The translations under genes were made by a program, and so were the position numbers. This document shows positions 54,343-64,000 of a DNA stretch of 64,000 nt, piece after piece. The stretch is from assembly GCA_019925105.1 (NCBI GenBank), contig JAHGAU010000032.1, forward strand, positions 310,001-374,000. The letters run 5' to 3'. This DNA comes from Niebla homalea. Taxonomy: Eukaryota; Ascomycota; Lecanoromycetes; Lecanorales; Ramalinaceae. Numbering within the stretch: the stretch's first letter is position 1; every line of letters starts with the position of its first letter. The notes under the pieces are model-generated. The model saw only the letters and a list, made by a program, of their open reading frames with translations. It was not told where the DNA came from and ran no database searches.

Positions 54343-56488
54343 CTAAACCACGGTTTCTTGAATTTTCGACTGCATCTCTAGCACTGGATTGGTGGCCCGC
54401 TCGGCGACAGGCGGAATGGTGACTAGAATTGCGGCGGCGGAGAATGACCAGTCGAGGCTTGGTTCGTTACCCATCTAGACAGGGGGGCTAATCAGCAACC
54501 GATAGAAGCGAGCTAGAGAAATCTCCAGAATTTGTGGAAAGGGCACATTGGTAAGCCCGGACAATGTGGAAAGAAAGAAGCTCACAGGAACCCCCATGTG
54601 GGCATAGTCCTCCCAGGAAGGATCGTTGAGCCAGACGATCTGGTTGATCTTTTCGTGGGGCCAGTATTCGTCAGCCATGTCCTAAGATTGCGATGAGGTA
54701 ACGGTTAGCTATGACATTGTGGCTTGCAACAGGACAAACCTGATTTTAGAGGGACAGCGCTTGAAGGTGGGGAGCAACGACTTACCATCCCTCCAATGTC
54801 GTCTCTGCAGCAAGGTTCGAGCTTGAGGACATGCATGTCAGTGCCAACCATACTCCTCTGCTCGTTTTTTTTCTCCTCCATTTCCGCCTCGAACCAGTCA
54901 TAGTCAGGGTTCGCCTCATTAGCTTCCATTTCGGCCTCGTTTTTCGCGCACCATTTGTCCGTATCTAGATCCGCCATTCTTGCATTGAAGTCGTCCACAT
55001 CTTTTACTTTCAGCAGCTTCTGGACGCTCAATCCACCCCAAGTATTCGTCTCAGAATAATCATCTTTCAGGATTGGACGGACTTGTGGGTTCATGCCCAG
55101 GGCATGAAACGCCGTGAATAATGCTAAATCCACGCCCTTGGAACCCGCAGGAATAGACTTGCGGCCAGCCTCATGAGCATGGGCATACTGATGGTTACAG
55201 AAGAAGCCCACTTTGCCTCCTATGGATTGGGTTAGCCGGGCTGTCTGCTGTTCATTCTATCACATACTGAGGTGCAACAACGACCCACTTGGAAAGTTCA
55301 GGCTCGTTGCGGCTGTCACAGGGCAGGTCTTACTTACCATCAGGCATGAAGGCTTCATTTTGCAGATATCTCTTGACTTCTCCATATAGAGGCAATCGCT
55401 CAGGCTCCGCTACTGGCCTCGCTAGATTTGCGATTGACGTTCGATACAGATTGTAGGTCAGAGTCACTCGATGGCCCTTAGTGACCTCTAGCACTTCGTG
55501 CTCGCAGTCGCCAAAGAACGCGGCCCAGGCAATGGCTTGCGGGTTGCGATCTGCCCAGGCGAAATCGGTGATCTGGCCACGATGTTTCACACGCAATGTG
55601 CCGCCTTCGTGGGTATAGGGGAGACATACCACCAGGGATCCAAATTGTTCTGGACCTCGCGGAGTATCGACATGGGCCTGAAATTTGCCGGATGGAGCGG
55701 AATAGACCTGCCAAAGTAGTAAGCATATTTTATTCCAAAATATGTGCTTGAGCGGCAATCGCGTTGCATGGAACTCCAAAGGATTTTGCCAGGAGCATGT
55801 CGCTTACGTTCAACTTGTACAGCTCTGCACGTATGCCGTACGATCCACTGCCTAAACCTATCTGCTCGGCAGGCACTGTGCTCGGAATGAGATTCTGTTG
55901 GACGGCATCCATGATACCGCAATCGTGCGGGTGAAAGTCGGTGCAAAAACTCTCGTCGTCGAGCTTGCCTGCCTTGCGATATGTTTCATCCAATATATCC
56001 CGACCATTGACGCCAAAGGTGGCGGGCTGGCAACGATCAAGCAACGCTTTGAAACTTGCACATGCCGCCTCATCATCAGATGAGACCGGAAAGGAGACTT
56101 TGGATACCGCAGTTCGACTGTCAGGCGTATCCCAGCGAAGGGTGACTGGGGGACTGACAAGGCCAGTCAAAGACGCAATATTTGGTTCGTGTTGAGTGGT
56201 GACTGGAATTGATCCACCACAAGCGAAAGCTGCATTGGCTGCCTCTCCATTGATGGTCGAAGAAAGTTGCTTCAGTAGATCAAGATCGAACTTAGGGTTG
56301 GAGGATGTCATGGTGCGTGATTGAGACCGGTGCGAGAAACAACGTGACCAAGATTGTTGAATGATACAAGGGTTGAGGTACTTGAGGGAGTTCATGGGTC
56401 GAATTGCTATAGGTAACAACCCAGGCCGCAGAATCCTTCTGGCCAAAGTGGGATTTGAATATGCCATGATCCATTGACTCTGGATCAT
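54343..56488 (-). CDS. 2-oxoglutarate/Fe(II) dioxygenase-domain protein
   Basis: Five exons on the minus strand: 56488-55808, 55707-55338, 55219-54786, 54681-54586 and 54474-54343; introns of 100, 118, 104 and 111 bases, all GT-AG with matching phases; about 570 residues. The oxygenase core spans exon 2: GKFQAHVDTPRG supplies the HxD iron ligands (H239, D241), and CEHEVLEVTKGHRVTLTYNLY has the distal His and the Arg/Thr for 2-oxoglutarate. The exon 3-5 part (VGFFCNHQYAHAHE, DEYWPHEKINQIVWLND, YAHMGVPMGNEPS) is shared by large fungal proteins of this prolyl-hydroxylase-like group; their substrate is unknown. The start is uncertain: ATG 56486-56488 gives a basic, possibly mitochondrial leader, while ATG 56309-56311 starts at TSSNPKF. 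Confidence 0.85.
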
Positions 56489-56919
56489 GCTGCTCTACTG
56501 TTAACACAATTAATAAGTTTGACGGGGGTCCGGGTCCTTGTCAGGGATTGGAACTGTGTGTTATGGGTGGTAACGTCTGTATTTGATCAAGGTCTGAATA
56601 CAAGACGAAGTACAAGTAAGGAAGGAAAAGAGCAGGGAGGGTATTTTACTATATAACCCATCCGTGACACCTTTTTCCCGTGTCATGAGCGCGTTTATCA
56701 AGCTTTGTGAGGGTGTCAAAGGTGTTGCTGTGGTGTTGATGGTCTCACGGTATGCAACGTGTCGTTTGGTCTGAGGTCTTCGACAGTCCTGCTGCCTCGT
56801 TCGTAATATCACAAGGGTCAAACAAGAGTTTTGAGCGTGTGGGACAAGCTGGCAACAACGCCTGAACATCGAAAGATGATGCAAAAGCCCGTCGACGTCA
56901 ATTTAAGATACCCTGCATG

Positions 56920-57362
56920 TACACCCTTTTTTTTGCGGGTATATCAAGTAATTACTGTAGTATTTCTTAGCATAGCGGAAGAACTTAGGAGCATGTTGCA
57001 GTGCATTAAAGGCTTTCAACCCAGACTTTGCGTATGCTACCACCGCAACAACGAGCATACTGGCTAGATGATAGAGGTAGTTCCGGAGGTAATAAATACA
57101 TAGATGATACGCCGAGGACTGCGACGGGACGTTTGATCGTTGAGAGATAGGTACATGCTGAAGCTACTACCTATGTAAATCCACTTTCTTTATTACACTT
57201 AGCACCCTACCTTTACTGCGAGCAAGCCGAGTCAAAAGGAGTTGATTGCGACCGTTTCCGGGCTTGTTGCCAAACAATTACTCTTTCCTTTTGAGTTTAG
57301 GCTGGATGGCTGGCTCACGGGGTGGCCGGCTCAGCTATCCACTACCCCTTATCCAGGTCGTA
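56920..57362. mobile_element. Diverged repeat copy 1 (transposon-like)
   Basis: Shares with copy 2 (57831-58380), in the same order: a T8-9 run plus GCGGGTATAT, AGCATAGCGGAAG, GGTAG(T)TCCGGAGGTA, GACACGCCGAGG-like, AGCCGAGTCAAAAGG, TTTCCGGGCTT and CACTACCCCT. The differences are many and largely transition-like. No coding frame was identified, so it is a non-autonomous or decayed fragment. Confidence 0.7.
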
Positions 57363-57748
57363 ATGAAGTCCGCCCTGCTTTGCTCTTATAGGCTTGCTTC
57401 CCTGGCGTCGATCTGGACGTCCTCCTCGACGCGGGTAACTTGGGAGGCTATAATGGCGAGCCTTAGAGTTGCTCTGCCGGTAGCTTTATTACGCGAAGTC
57501 GTCGTCCTGCTCGTTTAACCTCGCTGGCCGCCTCGGCTACGTAGAGCTGGCTGAGGTAACGGGGGGGTACGAGCCTGTAGACGTTGCTCAACCATCTCAA
57601 ATTGAGACGGCTCACGGCGGGTGGATGGTGGTAGCGGCTATTGGTAGTGGTGGTACTTTGTCAAAAAGCTCTCCCACTGTACTGATAAGTACGAACCGTA
57701 TGTCTCGATATCCGCGCAGAAAACCATTCGCTATACCCTATTAGGAAG

Positions 57749-57830
57749 GGTGTACATGCAGACGATTCGACGGTGTATATGCAGACGATTCGACGGTGTA
57801 CATGCAGACAAAAAGGGTGTACGTGTAGCC
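57749..57830. repeat. Tandem array of a ~23 bp unit
   Basis: Unit GGTGTACATGCAGACGATTC occurs about three times with C/T variants, the third copy changing to an A-rich end, followed by a partial GGTGTACGTGTAG. Directly precedes repeat copy 2. Confidence 0.85.
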
Positions 57831-58380
57831 GTACCCTTTTTTTTGGCGGGTATATTCAGTAATTCCGGTAGTATAGAATTCTCAGCATAGCGGAAGCACC
57901 AAGGGAAAATTGCGCATATCATTACGCATGCTATCACGGCAACAATGGGCACATTGACTAGGTTTTATAAGTAACTCCGGAGGTAGTAAGTGTCATGGTT
58001 CAGTGGCCTTGCTCCCAGGCTCGGCCTACTTGCCCCATGAGGACTAGCTCCTTGATACCCGCACTTATGAGTGCAGCCACCTGTACCATAGACACCCTCA
58101 TAGCTATTATTCCGTTCATAGCTCGACCCCATAGATCAGTTCCCTGAAAGTAAGTAGATAGATGACACGCCGAGGACCGCTATAGGAGCAAGAGGACGTT
58201 TGGTTGTTAAGAAATAGGTGCATGCTGAGGCTACCTATACAGATCTACCCACTTCACCTTTACTGTGAGTAAGCCGAGTCAAAAGGGCTCGACTGCGACA
58301 GTTTCCGGGCTTTTTGCATAAGTGGCCTATGGACGACGGGGTGGTTGGCTTAGCAATCCACTACCCCTCAGGTATGCGGG
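57831..58380. mobile_element. Diverged repeat copy 2 (transposon-like)
   Basis: Same block order as copy 1, but with an extra ~150 bases (about 57997-58150) between the GGAGGTAGTAA block and the ACACGCCGAGG block. Lies in direct orientation about 0.9 kb downstream of copy 1. Confidence 0.7.
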
Positions 58381-58733
58381 CATTATCATAGCAAAGGGTA
58401 GTGACCACCAAACTTTTGGTGCGAGTCCCGCGATTCTGCCGCCGCTCACTAAGCCTTTTTTAAGTCGCCCCCCAAACCGCTTTAGGAAGATGAGATGCTA
58501 TTCGCTTACGCAGGGGAGCATAGTAGTCACGGGTCCATGATCACTAATCACCTCATTGCTTGTGGACGCTCAAACACGGCCCCCCCTCATTCCTCTCTGA
58601 TGTTGATTCCGCAGACTGGAAATTCGTTGAAAGGTCGTAGCTCTTGCCCTCTGCTGTTCGCGTATCCCTCTAAGCTTCCTATCCTCGCACAGCCTGGGCT
58701 GTTTGCCAGACAGAGGTTCCCTCAAGCTGCAGA

Positions 58734-60508
58734 ATGAATGCAACGTGGACACTTTCTGCCATCTCAGCTCTATCACTGCTTGTTTATATCATCGGTTTGG
58801 CGATATACAGGCTTTTCCTGAGTCCAATCGCACACTTTCCTGGGAGCAAGCTCACGATAATCTCGGGATGGTATGAGACGTATTTCGATGTCTTCAAGGG
58901 AGGGCAGTTTACCTATCAGATCGAGAAGTGGCACGAACAGCATGGTGAGTTTGGCTTGATTTCACACCGTCGCGGGATAATTTTCCGTGTCTAACGTATT
59001 CTCAATGATTTTACAGGTCCAATTGTTCGCATCAATCCCACTGAGCTTCACATCTCCGATCCAGACTTCTATGAAGTCGCCTTTTCTTCCAGTACACATT
59101 TCCAGAAGCTTAGCAAATGGCGTGATCGATTAGGTCTGCCAACCAGCCTCCAATCTACAGTGGACCATGACCTCCACCATCATCGCCGAGCGGCTCTCAA
59201 TCCATACTTCTCGAAGAAGCAGATCAACGATTTTTCCTCATATATCCAAAAATGCGCTGACCGACTTTGCGACAGACTCCTGCGCGAATATAAGGGTACC
59301 TCTAAGGTGGTAAACATGAATGATTCATGGGCAGTCTTCACCACGGACATCATCATGTACTATGGTTTTGCTTGGACTTATGATTCTTTGGATTATCCGG
59401 AATTTATGGGTCCATTCAACAACTCCATCCAAAAGCTTGCCCTCTCGGTACACTTTGCAGGCCATTTCCCATGGTTTCTGGCATTCCTGCAGACTATACC
59501 AGATTGCTTCGTTGGTGTAATAAATCCTGCTATGCGCCCCGTGTTCCAATTTCAGAATGTAAGATCATCCTCTGTCACGCCTCCTCGCCCTTGCTACGAG
59601 ACCTTGAAGCTGAACCTTTTCCATTCCAGGAAATCAAAGCTCAAATCATCAAGATTGTCAAGGGCGAAAATGAAGGCCACAAGAGTGTGGCACACAAGAC
59701 CGTCTTCAGTGACGTGCTTGCCTCAGATCTGCCTCCACAGGAGAAGTCGGTCACTCGGCTTCAACAAGAAGCTGCCGGCATTGTCGGAGCAGCCATTGAA
59801 CCCACAAAGTATACACTGGTATTCGCTACCTTCCACACACTCTCCAACTCGGATATCCGAACCCGCCTCCGACAGGAATTACAGGTTGCTTTCCCGGACA
59901 TTAGCAAACCACCAACCCTACAAGAAATTGAACGCTTGCCTTACCTAACGGCCATCATACAAGAATGTCAATCTTGTCATCTCTCGCATCAATGCTCCAA
60001 GCTGACCCACCCTACAGCTCTCCGCATGACCTACGGCGTAGCCCAGCGCCTCCCGCGAATATGCCCCACGGCCGCCGTCCCCTACAACAGCGCATTCACA
60101 ATCCCGCCCAACACACCCTTCAGCATGTCAGCCTACATCCAGCACAACAACACCACTCTCTTCCCGTCGCCCCGCACCTTCAACCCCGACCGCTGGCTCA
60201 ACGGCCCTAAAGCCCCCACCCTCTCTTGTAGTATCAATCCCTCTGCTACTTCGAAGCAGCAGAAGCCGCTCACGAGGTATCTCGTCCCCTTCAGCAAGGG
60301 AACAAGAATATGTTTGGGACAGCATCTAGCGTGGGCGGAATTGTATATTGGGCTTGCGAATATGTTTCGCAGGGTCGATTTGGAGTTGTTCGGTACGGGA
60401 CCGGAGGCCGTGCATATGACAAGGGAATATGTCGTGCCCTTGCCTGCGGAGGGGACTAAGGGTGTCAGGGCCACCGTTGTCGAGAAGCGGGAGGATGGGA
60501 AAATTTAG
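58734..60508 (+). CDS. Cytochrome P450 monooxygenase
   Basis: Four exons: 58734-58944, 59017-59558, 59630-59966 and 60018-60508; introns of 72, 71 and 51 bases with matching phases; 526 residues. The N-terminus is a membrane anchor (SALSLLVYIIGLAIYRLFLSP) followed by a PG-type hinge (HFPGSKL). The I-helix segment reads GIVGAAIEPT where most P450s have AGT(E/D)T. The ExxR motif (ESLR) is rebuilt across intron 3. The PERF-type block is FNPDRW, and the haem loop is FSKGTRICLGQHLA with Cys462. Sequence style fits microsomal fungal P450s of secondary metabolism, close to those that oxidise terpenoids or polyketides; the substrate is unknown. It lies 0.7 kb upstream of an FSH-type hydrolase and just downstream of repeat remnants. 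Confidence 0.9.
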
Positions 60509-61183
60509 GTCGGGTTAGTGGGTCATGTGTGGGGAAATGAAGACGTGAAAGGTCATCTAGGGTCGGTGTGGTCCAATACCACAGCGCACACGTAGATTTA
60601 GATGATAACCGAGCACAGGAACTAGCTACCCTCTCCTTCTTTCTTGCTGCTAGCTTTCAAAGTGCCGTTTTTCATTTTTGCCAGCCTCGTTCGTATCAAA
60701 AAAAGAAGGGTCCTGGGTCACTGACATGAACGGAAAATCCCGCAAATCGATCGAAAGGCCTCGTATCTCACACCACCACCAGAAACAAAGATCTAGAATC
60801 CTTCCGAGATCTTCTCGATGCCATAGAGGTCGACTCGGTAGCGAATGAGGCGACGGCTCATTTCGTAGGTAAGAACATGGTGGGCCCATGTAAAGTAAGC
60901 AGCGATAAGAACATGAGTCAGCCGCGTCTGACAACGGGTGTACAAGCGTAGGATTCCGGTAGGGTGTCGCCCTGCTTTCGTACTGTAGCGGCTGATATAT
61001 CTGCGCCCATCGCTTCCCGCTCCGCTACTCAATTTGAGTCTTGTGATGTGACGTAGACAGTAAGAACGCTCGACGAAAGGCCGGTCTGCGAGAACATCAA
61101 GGCGTAGAATATCTCATATCATACACCTCCTGAATTGCACTTCCCTCGTTATCACAACTAACCCCACCATCAACCGACCACCC
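60509..61183. other. Intergenic region between P450 and FSH-type gene
   Basis: Probably holds the P450 terminator and the FSH promoter. A 79-codon minus-strand frame (60793-61032) has C-ending codons in its last 25 codons and may be a stray 3' exon, but no family is recognised. Confidence 0.5.
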
Positions 61184-62523
61184 ATGCCGCCCTTCCACAT
61201 CCTCTGCCTCCGCGGCCAAGGTACCAACGGCCGCATCTTCGCGTTTCAAACCGCCACTCTGCGATCCACGCTGCCCTCCTACTACACGTACACTTTCCTC
61301 GACGCCCCTGTCCGGTGTGCAGCGGCAGCAGGCGGGGTCGGTGACGTCTTCCCGGATGAGGACTTTCGGTGCTGGTATACGAGTCCGTCGACGCGGAGAG
61401 TTAGCAAGGCGCAGGATGTGTTGAGGAGGGAGGTGCAAAGGATTGGGCAGGATGGGCACGGGAGGGTCAGGGGCGTTATGGGTTTTAGTCAGGTGAGCAG
61501 GGGGGAAGGAGAGTGGAGGGGATGGTGGTGATTTTCTGCCCTTTGTAGTGGTGGTTCTCTTCTTCTCCATTCTACCGCATTGGTTTCCATATCCTTGAAA
61601 TACCGAGGTAAGGCGGGTTCTCCTCAGGTGTCCCGAGGCGATCGTCTGGGGTCTTCAGATGGTTTGGCTCGTTTCGTTGAAGTCTCCGGGCTTTCAAGGT
61701 AGGCTCATCGTTCTGACTTGCGATACATCAAATAGGGAGCAGCCCTCACGGCTTCACTCATCATACATCAACAGCTCGCTAACGAGCACCCGCGTTTCGA
61801 AGTAGCGATCTTTATTTGCTCGCCGGTCGCTTTCTCAACAGACGTGAAGTACGGGATAGACACACGCAAATACTTTTGACTTGAGTGCAGATACGCCCAG
61901 CAGATATGGCGCGCCTGACAAAGTGCCAGAGTATCTGATCACCCATAAGGCTTACTTGAATGGGGAGGAGGAGGACGAGGGATGATGCAGAAGATAAGCA
62001 TAGCGACACCAAGGACGGCGTTGAGTATCTTGCAGACGACATGGAGTTGGCAACGTTTCAGAACAAGAGAAAGAAGATGACGAGCTTTGTCGTAGACGAG
62101 CGCTCATTCGACGACCCGAACTCCAACACCGAAAGTAGCAGAAGCAGTAGCAAAAGCGCAATCGATATACGATGGTCTTCAACGACGTCTTCCACTCCTA
62201 ACAGCAACACTAGCGTAGCCAACAGCATGGTCTTTACCTCCCACTCCACTCTTCCTTCACCAGGGAAACGTCCGACACCAACATACTATCAGATGTTCCA
62301 CCCCACAGCCGACGCCGTTCGTATCGCGATCCCCACAGCGCATATATATGGTCGAGATGACAGCTGGCGGCGCCACAGTATGGATCTCGTGCAACTGTGC
62401 GATCCGTTGTGCAGGGGCGTGTATCAGCATGAAGGTGGGCATGCGGTTCCGAGTACGGTCATCGACGACGTCGAGGGGATGTGCGATACTATTGAAGGAG
62501 TCATTGGGATGGCAAAGACCTAG
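61184..62523 (+). pseudogene. FSH1-type serine hydrolase with two apparent frameshifts
   Basis: Exon 1 (61184-61492) encodes HILCLRGQGTNGRIFAFQ and ends at GFSQ, the nucleophile motif; the usual LHGxGTN has Arg in place of His. A 243-base intron (GTGAGC, branch TTCTGAC, acceptor AATAG at 61735) joins in phase 0 to GAALTASL. The conserved FEVAIFICSP and YGIDTR blocks follow. The frame then hits TGA at 61877-61879, inside a T4 run. One frame over, coding-like sequence continues (VPEYLITHKAYL) to an acidic run where a second +1 shift at 61979-61981 is needed. The last frame holds YYQMFHPTADAVRI, IPTAHIYGRDD and HEGGH with the family's catalytic Asp and His. FSH hydrolases often sit in secondary-metabolite clusters. 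Sequencing errors in the homopolymers would restore a full gene of normal domain order. Confidence 0.75.
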
Positions 62524-64000
62524 ATGAGGGTTCAGAAGGACGCGAAAGTAGTGTTGAACGATTGGACTTACAGGGCATTGCCTCTGTACTTTGATCTCTC
62601 TGTAGCGCTGGATGATGCTTTACGCGATGCTTGAGACGATGCCGCTGAACGCCATCGTGTTATCCATTCCGCTTTAAATGCGGCTGTTTACGGCTTATCA
62701 TATGTCTCCGGTCCCTTACCTATTTTGTCCATAGCCTTGAATAGAGCCTGCTTAGCACTGTCCTCAGTCGGTGGTAACAGTGTGACTTGGCTTATCCAGA
62801 AACGGTCACCAAGACCTGGGCATGATGGACTTCTCTGTTATTGCCTTAAGCTATTTCCGACTTTCTTATTGTCTTCTCGCGCATAGCTGCGACCAATTCT
62901 TGAGACCTATTGTCGATGCTTACGACTCTTATACCCTGAATCGAGACTCCTGTCAATAATGGTAGAGTGACTTTAAGCAAGGCTTTCACAGCATTCGAGA
63001 CAGTCAACCAGTAGGAGCGCTCTCATCAAATGTAATGGTCTCTGCTCTGAAAGAATGAAGAGAAAGAACGCCAATCCGAAAGGCTGACGTACCAATTACG
63101 ACTTTGAAGTTATGAGCTTGAGCCCATCATGCTGCAGCCAGACAGGCGGGGTGAAATAGATATTAGGTTAGCGAATGATCATTGTGAGCTATTTATCGGA
63201 AGGCGTATCAATTCGTTACTCTATACCGCGGGAGCTATAGTCGCTTGTAGCATTACGTGCTTATCGATCATTAGTAGAATGCCTATGTTGAGCAGGTCCT
63301 TTCGCTCTTGGAAAATAAGGTTTCTGCGCTGAGCGTCTGTGCTCCCAAGATCATGCTTCCCGATCAATTTAATATTCCAGAGAGGGAAAATTCAAGGCAG
63401 CAGCTCTCATATGCTCACCGTGGAGTGGGTGTATCAGAAGGGTTTCAAAATAGCAAAGTTAGAGTCGATCTCAAGGGCCAAGGCAGCAGTGATGCATTGA
63501 AGACTTTATCGCATAAAGGCCTACCAAACGGCCTTTTATTAACGGTATTACAGGTACATCGGTGTATAAAGTACGGTGAGTATACGGTCATCAAACGGCC
63601 CCTGGGATGGACACAAATACGGTCGTTGCCACGGTGTAATTAGACAAGCATAGTGGTAGACTCAATACAAGTGATTCGGCTTACTCACCCTTCCCCTGTA
63701 CCCTGCACCCATTTGCGCATATTGCATCGGCACCCCAGATGCCTAGTACATTCTCACACAACATAATCTCCTCATGCCTGCGTGTCCTTCGATAAGTCTA
63801 GCCCCCACCAATGACGTGTCTCGAAGTTCTCGGTGTCCTTGATTAATATGGTTCCTTGACCACACCAGACATGGCCTCCCAACGAAACCGAACTACTGTG
63901 GGCTACGAAGATTACCAACGCCTTCGAATCAACTCCTAAAATCCATGATCTGAAAAGTCCCCCAAGAAGAGCTGTTCTGGAGCTGAAAGCGTATCGTGGA
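62524..64000. other. Right-end region without a recognised gene
   Basis: About 1.5 kb. Two open frames (63129-63332 and 63308-63643) lack any domain and are AT-rich in codon use. A hairpin with a 9-base stem (ATAAAGGCC, loop, GGCCTTTTAT with one bulged T) lies at 63513-63539. Nothing else stands out. Confidence 0.55.

Larger units (their letters stand above)
56489..58733. other. Repeat-rich region, probably transposon remnants
   Basis: 2.2 kb upstream of both the dioxygenase (-) and the P450 (+). It contains two diverged direct copies of one ~400-500 bp sequence and a 23-base tandem array. No intact transposase or reverse transcriptase frame is visible. Confidence 0.7.

Noticed and set aside
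1..64000. CRISPR arrays, bacterial operons, rRNA or organellar DNA
   Set aside because: No regular spacer-repeat arrays, no rRNA-like sequence and a clear nuclear fungal gene style throughout.

Overview
The window comes from a filamentous ascomycete (Pezizomycotina; possibly Dothideomycetes, but that is only an impression). The evidence is: short GT-AG introns of about 50-125 bases with CTRAY-type branch sites in most genes, a multimodular fungal NRPS, a HET-domain gene, a Helo-like/ankyrin gene, a Mus7/Mms22 homologue, a BNA3-type aminotransferase, a Gag1-like clamp protein and a DUF726 (Mil1/TMCO4-like) protein. Gene structures were worked out by hand from reading frame, splice motifs and family motifs; none is backed by transcripts.

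Layout. 1-9763: 3' part of a large NRPS (+) whose 5' end lies outside the window. 11434-13173: HET-domain gene (-). 14735-16694: secreted or membrane kelch-type protein, four exons (-). 17529-20087: DUF726 hydrolase-like membrane protein (+). 20088-22306: non-coding, with microsatellites and three tandem copies of a ~230 bp unit. 22307-25176: Cdc20/Ama1-type APC/C activator (-) with an odd splice junction. 26173-27240: Gag1-like clamp protein (+). 27856-30993: mitochondrial-type AAA ATPase (-). 31474-33215: Helo-like/ankyrin protein, three exons (+). 34152-36410: 752-residue orphan protein (-). 36828-43367: Mus7/Mms22 replication-repair protein (+). 43368-47918: 4.5 kb without a convincing gene. 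47919-48632: small secreted Ser/Thr/Gly-rich protein (-). 50031-50735: DUF2470 membrane protein (+). 51682-52185: small single-TM protein (-), divergent from the kynurenine aminotransferase gene (52411-54062, +). 54343-56488: 2OG-Fe(II) dioxygenase-like protein, five exons (-). 56489-58733: repeat-rich region with two diverged copies of one element. 58734-60508: cytochrome P450, four exons (+). 61184-62523: FSH1-type serine hydrolase with two apparent frameshifts (+). 62524-64000: no recognisable gene.

Themes. Housekeeping genes (cell-cycle, repair, mitochondrial AAA, tryptophan/kynurenine) are mixed with accessory ones: NRPS and HET at the left, Helo-like/ankyrin plus orphan in the middle, P450 plus decaying FSH hydrolase beside transposon-like repeats at the right. 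I did not find a clearly new system. The best leads are the apparent AT splice donor in the APC/C activator, the frameshifted FSH hydrolase beside the P450, the unusual T-E-C ending of the NRPS, the ~230 bp minisatellite and the uncharacterised 752-residue protein.
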